From Methylococcus mesophilus (GTDB lineage Bacteria > Pseudomonadota > Gammaproteobacteria > Methylococcales > Methylococcaceae): a DNA stretch of 64,000 bases. Positions within the stretch are counted from its first letter, which is position 1. Every line of letters begins with the position of its first letter. The notes under the pieces were generated by a model. The model saw only the letters and a program-made list of their open reading frames with translations, was not told the origin of the DNA and made no database searches. The position numbers and the translations under genes were made by a program. The stretch lies in the NCBI RefSeq assembly GCF_026247885.1, contig NZ_CP110921.1, positions 2,847,001 through 2,911,000 of the forward strand. The letters run 5' to 3'. Below, piece by piece: positions 58,601 through 64,000 of this stretch.

Positions 58601-59449
58601 TTAGTCCGAAACGGACATAGAGTCTGCGGTTAAAAATGTGTCTGCAAACTGATCTGGCGTCAGGTAAGCCAACGAACTGTGGGGGCGTTGCTCATTGTAT
58701 TCTCGACGCCACTCCTCAATGACTTGGCGAGCATGGCACATCGAGACGAACCAATGCTCGTTCAGGCATTCATCCCGGAATTTGCCGTTGAAGCTTTCGA
58801 TGTAGGCGTTCTGCTGTGGCTTACCTGGCTGGATGAAGCTCAAGCACAGTCCTTGGCTATCGGCCCATTCATCCAAAGCCTTGCCGGCAAACTCGGGGCC
58901 GTTGTCGACGGTGACTGATTTGGGCAATCCGCGGATCTCTGCCAGCCGTTGCAGCACACCGACTACACGTCTGCCAGGCAGCGAAGTATCGACTTCGATG
59001 GCCAAGCACTGCTTCGTGAAGTCATCGACGATATTCAGGCACCGCAGCCGCCGACCATCGGCCAAACCGTCCGAAACATAGTCCATAGACCAACTCTCGT
59101 TAGGCGCCGATGGCGCGACCTTGATTTGGCGCTCCACGCCGGCAATGCGCTTCCGCTTTCGTTTGCGGACCATCAGGCCGGCCTCGTGATACACGCGATA
59201 GGTGCGCTTTCGGTTGATTTCCCAACCCTCTCGGCAAAGTAGCACGTGCAGCCGGCGATACCCATAGCGCCGCTTCTGCGCTGCCAATTCGCACAGTCGT
59301 TCCTTGAGCTCCTGGTCTGCTGGCCGCTTAGCTTCGTAGCGATACAGCGACCGAGAAATACCGATCAGCCCACAAGCCCGCGTGACGCCCATCTGGTGCT
59401 TTGTCATCAGATGGGAGACCGCCACCCTCTTGGCTTGTGGGCTTACCAC
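58601..59449 (-). CDS. IS407-like transposase OrfB (copy 3)
   Basis: Same as copy 1 with two amino-acid changes; the DDE residues are kept (MDYVSDG, VDNGPEF, IESFNGKF). Confidence 0.92.
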   Translation of the reverse strand: MVSPQAKRVAVSHLMTKHQMGVTRACGLIGISRSLYRYEAKRPADQELKERLCELAAQKRRYGYRRLHVLLCREGWEINRKRTYRVYHEAGLMVRKRKRKRIAGVERQIKVAPSAPNESWSMDYVSDGLADGRRLRCLNIVDDFTKQCLAIEVDTSLPGRRVVGVLQRLAEIRGLPKSVTVDNGPEFAGKALDEWADSQGLCLSFIQPGKPQQNAYIESFNGKFRDECLNEHWFVSMCHARQVIEEWRREYNEQRPHSSLAYLTPDQFADTFLTADSMSVSD

Positions 59450-59706
59450 TTTCGGCCTACAACCTCTTTCAACGCAGCATTGTCCAGCATCGCCTCCGCC
59501 AGCAGGCGCTTGAGCCGGGCATTCTCGGTCTCCAGTGCCTTGAGCCGCTGCGCATCCGACACTGTCAGGCCGCCGTATTTCGCTTTCCAGTTGTAGTACG
59601 TCGCCTCGCTGAGCCCGTGCTTGCGGCACAGCTCCGCTACTTTTAGGCCGGCTTCGGCTTCCTTCAGGATGCCAATGATCTGTTCTTCGGTGAAACGCTT
59701 CTTCAT
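59443..59706 (-). CDS. IS407-like transposase OrfA (copy 3)
   Basis: 87 residues identical to OrfA of copies 1 and 2. Confidence 0.92.
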   Translation of the reverse strand: MKKRFTEEQIIGILKEAEAGLKVAELCRKHGLSEATYYNWKAKYGGLTVSDAQRLKALETENARLKRLLAEAMLDNAALKEVVGRKW

Positions 59707-59870
59707 GCTGCCTCCTATCGAGGCAGACTCTACATCACGACCGGACTAATCTCGGGGAGCAGGTCAGTGATCAAGTGGAAGAAACTCTGCGGGTTCTATC
59801 AGGACATGGAGCGTGAGCACAACTCGACTTATTCGATCAATGTCAACCAGTTAACGAGCGATGAACTGGT

Positions 59871-60335
59871 ATGAAGAAGAGCGCCTTGTCTCATCAGTTC
59901 GTGGAGTACGTACCAGAAAGGCTTCAGGAAGGTATCCTTTATATCTCGATACCGTATGCCACAGCAGCACACTCGTGCTGCTGTGGGTGCGGCAAAGAGG
60001 TCGCGACCCCATTATCACCAACGGATTGGAGACTAACTTTCGATGGTGAAACAGTCTCTTTGGAGCCATCCATTGGGAATTGGAGCTTTCCCTGTCGTTC
60101 GCACTATTGGATCAAACGAAGCAAAGTGGCATGGGCGGCAGAGTGGTCGCAGCAGGCGGTTGAAGCTGGGCGTGCATGTGATCGTGCCGCTAAGCTCAGG
60201 TATTACGATAGCAAGGATAGTTCCGTCGATGTGGTTTCAGATTCGCAGTTAACGCTGGGTACGCGCCCTACGTCCTCTACGCCAAGGTCAGGAGAAGGCT
60301 TTTTGACCATGTTCAAGCGGTGGCTATTAGGGTGA
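59871..60335 (+). CDS. DUF6527-type Cys/His-rich protein of the ubiquitin-like operon
   Basis: 154 residues: FVEYVPERLQEGILYISIPY, then H34, C36-C37-C38 and C40 in HSCCCGCGKEV, PLSPTDWRLTFDGETVSLEPSIG, and C75/H78 in NWSFPCRSHYWI. The Cys/His spacing suggests a zinc-binding treble-clef-like site. Members of this family accompany multi-ubiquitin and ThiF genes in bacterial operons; the role (E2/E3-like, or zinc adaptor) is not established. ATG overlaps the ThiF stop by 4 bp (ATGA), so the pair was translationally coupled before the IS arrived. It is the last gene before tRNA-Thr. Confidence 0.78.
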   Translation: MKKSALSHQFVEYVPERLQEGILYISIPYATAAHSCCCGCGKEVATPLSPTDWRLTFDGETVSLEPSIGNWSFPCRSHYWIKRSKVAWAAEWSQQAVEAGRACDRAAKLRYYDSKDSSVDVVSDSQLTLGTRPTSSTPRSGEGFLTMFKRWLLG

Positions 60336-60447
60336 GATTGCTGCTAACTTCCGAGAACCAAAACGGCGTGACGACATATATGCTGTCTACACTGAGTCTA
60401 CTCGAAATATTGGCCTCGGCGGAATATTTTATAAGATATTGATTTTA

Positions 60448-60523
60448 TGGAGCTGGTGACAGGATTCGAACCCGCGACCGGCTGATTACAAATCAGCTGC
60501 TCTACCGACTGAGCTACACCAGC
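60448..60523 (-). tRNA. thrU: tRNA-Thr (TGT anticodon), putative integration site
   Basis: Minus-strand 76-nt tRNA: acceptor GCTGGTG/CACCAGC, D arm TAGCTCAG, anticodon loop TTTGTAA, T loop TTCGAAT, discriminator T and encoded CCA (60448-60450). The 3' half is repeated at 25061 and 55476, so this gene is the right-hand boundary of the accessory region and is itself complete. Confidence 0.94.
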
Positions 60524-60628
60524 ATGAGGAGGGCATGACGCCTGGCAGGAGTCGGGAGGATGGGCGCCTGCTCGGGGTTCGGATTATACCGCCTGGGGCC
60601 TCGGCGTGAAACTGCGCCGGACGAGTCT

Positions 60629-61270
60629 TTACTCGGGGGCTTGCGTCTTGTCCGGATACTCGCACAGGTCGGCGATGGGGCACTGCGGGCATTTGGGCTT
60701 GCGGGCGGTGCAGATGTAGCGGCCGTGGAGGATGAGGAGGTGGTGGGCATCCTTCAGGAATTCGCGGGGGGTGTGCTTCTCCAGCCCTCTTTCCACTGCA
60801 AGCACCGTCTTGCCCGGCGCCAGGCGGGTGCGGTTGGCGACGCGGAAGATGTGGGTGTCGACGGCGATGGTGTGCTGGCCGAAGGCGGTGTTGAGAATCA
60901 CGTTGGCGGTCTTGCGGCCCACGCCGGGCAGGGCTTCCAGCGCGTCGCGGTCGTGCGGCACTTCTCCGCCGTGGCGCTCGATCAGACGTTCGCAGAGGCC
61001 GATGATGTTCTTGGCCTTGCTGTTGAACAGTCCGATGGTCTTGATGTATTCGCGCAGGCCGTCTTCCCCCAGGGCGAGGATGGCCTCCGGCGTATTGGCG
61101 ATGGGGAAGAGCTTTGTGGTGGCCTTGTTGACGCCCTTGTCCGTGGCTTGGGCCGAGAGGACGACGGCGACCAGCAGTTCGAAGGGTGTGCCGTAGCACA
61201 GTTCGGTGGTCGGCTCGGGGATGGCGGCGGCGAGGCGTTCGAAGATCTGCCGCCGCTTGTTCGCGTTCAT
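60629..61270 (-). CDS. nth: Endonuclease III
   Basis: 213 residues of the HhH-GPD DNA glycosylase/AP lyase family that removes oxidised pyrimidines. Features: FELLVAVVLSAQATDKGVN, LPGVGRKTANVIL (helix-hairpin-helix with the catalytic Lys), DTHIFRVANR (catalytic Asp) and the iron-sulfur cluster Cys in CTARKPKCPQCPIADLC. It overlaps the end of rnfE by 4 bp, the same order as E. coli rsxE-nth. Confidence 0.96.
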   Translation of the reverse strand: MNANKRRQIFERLAAAIPEPTTELCYGTPFELLVAVVLSAQATDKGVNKATTKLFPIANTPEAILALGEDGLREYIKTIGLFNSKAKNIIGLCERLIERHGGEVPHDRDALEALPGVGRKTANVILNTAFGQHTIAVDTHIFRVANRTRLAPGKTVLAVERGLEKHTPREFLKDAHHLLILHGRYICTARKPKCPQCPIADLCEYPDKTQAPE

Positions 61271-61971
61271 GCTTTCCGGGCGGCGGCGGGTTCGAACGCT
61301 ACGGGCTGGCTTACTGCGACTTGGGCTCGCGCCTTGGCGCGGGCGTCGAGCAGGTTTTTCAGCGCAATGATGAGTCCCAGTCCAATGAAGGCGCCGGGCG
61401 GCAGGATGGCCAGCAGGAAGCCGTCGTAGTTCTCCACGATCCGCACGCTCCAATTGCGGGCGGCTTCGCCGAACATCAGTTCGGCTCGGTTCAGCAGGGC
61501 GCCGGTGCCGACGATTTCGCGGAAGGCGCCGAGCGCGACCAGTGCCGCGGTGAATCCCAATCCCATGAACAAGCCGTCCAGGACGGCGCGGTCGACCGTG
61601 TTCTTCGAGGCGAAGGCTTCGGCGCGGCCGATGATGGCACAGTTGGTGACGATCAGCGGGATAAAGATGCCGAGGATCTTGTACAGGTCGTGGAAGAACG
61701 CGCTCATCAGCAGCTCGATGACGGTGACGTTGGCGGCGATGACCAGCACGAACACCGGCAGGCGCACTTCCGTGGTGATGCGGTTGCGGATCAGCGAAAC
61801 CACGCCGTTGGAGAATACCAGGGCGACGGTGGTGGCCAGTCCCAGCCCCAAGCTGTTGACCACGGTGCTGCTGACCGCGAGCAGCGGGCACAGGCCGAGC
61901 AGGGCGACCAGGGCTTGGTTGTTGTGCCAGAGCCCGTCCAGGATGATCTTGCGGTAGGGGCCGAGATTCAT
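61267..61971 (-). CDS. rnfE: Rnf electron-transport complex subunit E
   Basis: 234 residues with about six membrane helices (NNQALVALLGLCPLLAVSSTVVNSLGLG, FIPLIVTNCAIIGRAEAFASKN, GLFMGLGFTAALVALGAFREI). RnfE is an integral subunit of the ferredoxin:NAD(H) ion-pumping complex, also called Rsx in E. coli. Overlaps rnfG and nth by 4 bp. Confidence 0.95.
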   Translation of the reverse strand: MNLGPYRKIILDGLWHNNQALVALLGLCPLLAVSSTVVNSLGLGLATTVALVFSNGVVSLIRNRITTEVRLPVFVLVIAANVTVIELLMSAFFHDLYKILGIFIPLIVTNCAIIGRAEAFASKNTVDRAVLDGLFMGLGFTAALVALGAFREIVGTGALLNRAELMFGEAARNWSVRIVENYDGFLLAILPPGAFIGLGLIIALKNLLDARAKARAQVAVSQPVAFEPAAARKA

Positions 61972-62609
61972 GGGGTGTCCTCCTGTTGCGGCGCCGGGGC
62001 GAACAGTATTTCACGGTTGTCGCGGAAGAATTGCAGCGTCTTGCGCACGGCTTTGACGACGGCGCGGGGCGTGATGGTGGCGCCGGTGAACTGGTCGAAG
62101 TCGCCGCCGTCCTTCTTCACGCCCCAGCGGATCTCGGGCGGATCGATCAGCGAGAGGCCTGCGAATTGGTGGATCCAGTCCGATTTGTTTTCGTCGATGG
62201 GATCGCCGAGGCCGGGGGTTTCCTTGTGGCTCAGCACCCGTACGCCGCCCAGGCTGCCGTCATAGCGGACGGCGACCAGCAGGCGGATGGCGCCGTTGTA
62301 GCCGTCCGGCGCGATGGGCGAGAGCACGGCGGTGACCGGCTGCCCGGACTTGCGGGCTCGGTAGACCGGTACGGCCTGGCTGGTGCCGAGCAGCGGATCG
62401 GCGATTTCGATGGCATCCGCCAGCGGGTCGTTGTCGAAGGCTTCCGGCGGCACCAGCGATTCGATGGAATGCAGCAGGGTGGCGCGCTCGTTGGCCTCGA
62501 TCAGCGGTTCGGTGTGGCGGTAGACCGTGGATACCAGGCCGGTGCCGGCAACCGAAAATACGCCGAGGATGAGGGCGGCGACGATGACGGGGTGCTGTTT
62601 CAGGTTCAT
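61968..62609 (-). CDS. rnfG: Rnf electron-transport complex subunit G
   Basis: 213 residues: one N-terminal membrane anchor (VIVAALILGVFSVAGTGLVSTVY) and a periplasmic FMN-binding domain with LSHKETPGLGDPIDENKSDW and the covalent flavin motif FTGATITPRAVV (FMN on the last Thr of the TGAT[IV]T motif). Length as in E. coli RsxG. Confidence 0.95.
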   Translation of the reverse strand: MNLKQHPVIVAALILGVFSVAGTGLVSTVYRHTEPLIEANERATLLHSIESLVPPEAFDNDPLADAIEIADPLLGTSQAVPVYRARKSGQPVTAVLSPIAPDGYNGAIRLLVAVRYDGSLGGVRVLSHKETPGLGDPIDENKSDWIHQFAGLSLIDPPEIRWGVKKDGGDFDQFTGATITPRAVVKAVRKTLQFFRDNREILFAPAPQQEDTP

Positions 62610-63637
62610 CCGGGATGCCCGTAAACCCTGGGGCGGGTGTAATGGTCGATGGTCGGGGCCGCCAGGTTGAGCAGCAGCACCGCGAAGGCCACGCCGTCCG
62701 GGTAGCCGCCCCAGGAGCGGATCACGAAGATCAAGCTGCCGATCAGTGCGCCATAGATCAGCCGGCCTTTCGGCGTGGTCGAGGCGGTGACCGGGTCGGT
62801 GGCGATGAAGAAGGCGCCGAGCATGGTGGCGCCGCCGAACAGATGGAACAGCGGGGTCGGATAGGTTTGGGGTTCCAGCAGGAAGAAGCCCAGGCTCAAT
62901 CCCCCCAGCGCCGCCAGGAAGCCTGCCGGGATCTGCCAGGCGATCAGCCCGCGGCGCAGCAGCCAAAGGCCGCCGGCGAGATAGCCCAGGTTCACCCATT
63001 GCCAGCCCTTGCCGGCCAGCGCGCCGAACAGGGCGGCGGATTGGATCTCGTCCATCGTCCGGCCCAGGCCGAGCTGGGTCTTGAGGGTGTCCAGCGGCGT
63101 CGCCATCGCCAGCGCGTCGAACCCTAAGCCTTCCGGCCCCGCGCGATGGGCGATTGTGTTCCAGGCCTCCAGCAGGCCCAGTGAGGCTGCTCCGAGGTCG
63201 GTCGGCGGCAGCCAGGCGGTCATCGCTTTCGGGAAGGAGATGAGCAAGACGGCATAGCCGACCATGGCCGGGTTGAACGGGTTGTAGCCCAGGCCGCCGT
63301 AGAGCTGCTTGCCGATGACGATGGCGAACAACGCTCCGAACACGGCGATCCACCAAGGCGCGATGGGTGGCAGGGATACCGCCAGAAGAGCGGCGGTGAG
63401 TACGGCGCTCCAGTCGGACAGGCCGGCGCGGCTGGGCTGGGCGCGCAGGCGCAGCATGGCGGATTCGGCCAGCAGGGCGGTGGCGATCGCCAGAGCGAGG
63501 TTGATCAGCACGCCGGGGCCGAACTGCCAGAGCTGGGCGGCGATGCCGGGCAGCATGGCCACCAGCACCCATTGCATGATGCGGCGGGTGCTGGCGGTAG
63601 GCGCGAGGTGGGGCGCGGGAGCGGTATTGAAGCGCAT
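62606..63637 (-). CDS. rnfD: Rnf electron-transport complex subunit D
   Basis: 343 residues with about nine or ten membrane helices (IMQWVLVAMLPGIAAQLWQFG, PFNPAMVGYAVLLISFP, GATMLGAFFIATDPVTASTTPKGR). The TASTTP region is near the covalent FMN threonine of RnfD. It overlaps rnfG by 4 bp and follows rnfC by 3 bp. Confidence 0.95.
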   Translation of the reverse strand: MRFNTAPAPHLAPTASTRRIMQWVLVAMLPGIAAQLWQFGPGVLINLALAIATALLAESAMLRLRAQPSRAGLSDWSAVLTAALLAVSLPPIAPWWIAVFGALFAIVIGKQLYGGLGYNPFNPAMVGYAVLLISFPKAMTAWLPPTDLGAASLGLLEAWNTIAHRAGPEGLGFDALAMATPLDTLKTQLGLGRTMDEIQSAALFGALAGKGWQWVNLGYLAGGLWLLRRGLIAWQIPAGFLAALGGLSLGFFLLEPQTYPTPLFHLFGGATMLGAFFIATDPVTASTTPKGRLIYGALIGSLIFVIRSWGGYPDGVAFAVLLLNLAAPTIDHYTRPRVYGHPG

Positions 63638-63640
63638 GGT

Positions 63641-64000
63641 CTAGTTCTCGGCCGGTTCCTGTGCCGGCGGCGATTGGTCCGGTGCGGCATCCGTCGTTGG
63701 CGCGGATTCGGGCATGCGCTTGCGTGCCTTGGCGCGGGCGATGGCATCCTGGATCTCGGAAGCATCCGGCTTGGCCAGGGCGGCTTTCTTGCGCTGAGCG
63801 GCCTCGGCGCGTTCCTGCTTCTCGCGTTCCTTGCGGGCTTGCCGGGCCTCGAAGCGCTCGCGGGCATGATCCGCCTTCGATCGTTCGCGCTGCCTGGCCA
63901 CGAGTTCGCTCTTCGCGGCGCGGAAATATTGCACCAGCGGAATGTGGCTGGGGCAGACGTAGTCGCAGCAGCCGCATTCTATGCAGTCCGGAAGCTGGTA
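63641..64000 (-). CDS. rnfC: Rnf electron-transport complex subunit C (5' part outside window)
   Basis: 120 codons to the window edge, the C-terminal part of RnfC: a 4Fe-4S motif CIECGCCDYVCP, HIPLVQYFRAAK, then a long charged coiled-coil tail (ERFEARQARKEREKQERAEAAQ) ending in an Ala/Pro tail. RnfC is the peripheral NADH/FMN-binding subunit; the long Ala/Lys/Glu tail is usual in gammaproteobacteria. Confidence 0.93.
   Translation of the reverse strand, partial: YQLPDCIECGCCDYVCPSHIPLVQYFRAAKSELVARQRERSKADHARERFEARQARKEREKQERAEAAQRKKAALAKPDASEIQDAIARAKARKRMPESAPTTDAAPDQSPPAQEPAEN

Larger units (their letters stand above)
58585..59766 (-). mobile_element. IS407-group-like element, copy 3, 1182 bp, inside the ThiF gene
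   Basis: Same ends and length as copies 1 and 2. The GTGA at 58581-58584 and 59767-59770 is a perfect 4-bp target duplication. It differs from the others by a few substitutions (OrfB has PAD for PVD and CHARQ for RHARQ). Confidence 0.97.
57507..59874 (+). pseudogene. E1-like ThiF-family adenylyltransferase, interrupted by an IS
   Basis: Coding parts 57507-58584 and 59771-59874 are separated by an 1182-bp IS and one copy of the GTGA duplication. Spliced, they give 393 residues without a stop. Residues 1-150 form an uncharacterised N-terminal domain (likely DUF6791; LKRLRDEGYEVELRSNHLLV, GNHIAYFIGDHPCRVDG). Residues 175-393 are ThiF: nucleotide-binding VAIVGLGGTGSYV at 182, HLFDGDLFLQHNAFRSPGA, FVFLCIDKGSVKKPII, GELLGVCRVTT and a C-terminal KWKKLCGFYQDME. 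It would adenylate the C-terminal tail of a ubiquitin-like protein. The stop overlaps the DUF6527 ATG (ATGA). Confidence 0.88.

Overview
The window is high-GC DNA from a gammaproteobacterium. The left end has the same gene order as the E. coli folB/plsY/tsaD - rpsU - dnaG - rpoD - tRNA-Ile2 locus, and the right end carries rnfCDGE-nth in the enterobacterial order. A homodimeric-type pyruvate dehydrogenase operon (aceE-aceF-lpd) also fits. The proteins resemble those of Methylococcales (Methylococcus/Methylocaldum-like), but nothing here proves methanotrophy, so the genus is an inference.

Layout. 1-6.6 kb is core: folB (partial), plsY, tsaD, the macromolecular-synthesis operon rpsU-yqeY-dnaG-rpoD, and a lysidine-type tRNA-Ile(CAU). 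6.7-9.2 kb is a lipoprotein gene plus debris of an integrative element (transposase fragment, HTH protein, amber-interrupted tyrosine integrase) beside tRNA-Pro(CGG). 9.3-24.8 kb is mostly core or housekeeping: a polyprenyl diphosphate synthase, an aminotransferase, thiE, the PDH operon, an EF-hand protein, a two-component system, two exported proteins and a CPA2-type antiporter.

25.06-60.45 kb is an accessory region bounded by tRNA-Thr. A roughly 40-bp stretch matching the 3' half of tRNA-Thr(TGT) occurs three times in direct orientation: at 25,061, at 55,476, and within the intact gene at 60,448-60,523. I read this as two tandem insertions at one tRNA. Element A (about 30 kb) is a patchwork of small enzymes (GST, VOC, SnoaL, YCII, GNAT, alpha/beta hydrolases), regulators and many decaying genes. 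The decay includes a degenerate duplicate of a two-component system, an aminotransferase paralogue with two lesions, a frameshifted haloalkane dehalogenase, and groEL, ddl and GST fragments. It also has a short integron-type cassette cluster with attC sites near 52.2-52.8 kb and no integrase in the window. Element B (about 5 kb) holds a bacterial ubiquitin-like conjugation operon: a tandem beta-grasp multi-ubiquitin protein, an E1-like ThiF protein and a Cys/His-rich DUF6527-type protein. Two copies of the same 1182-bp IS have damaged it. One copy truncates the multi-ubiquitin gene. The other sits in the E1 gene between perfect 4-bp duplications, and conceptual removal restores the reading frame exactly.

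60.6-64 kb returns to core: endonuclease III and the Rnf complex (rnfE, rnfG, rnfD and the 3' end of rnfC), tightly overlapped on the minus strand.
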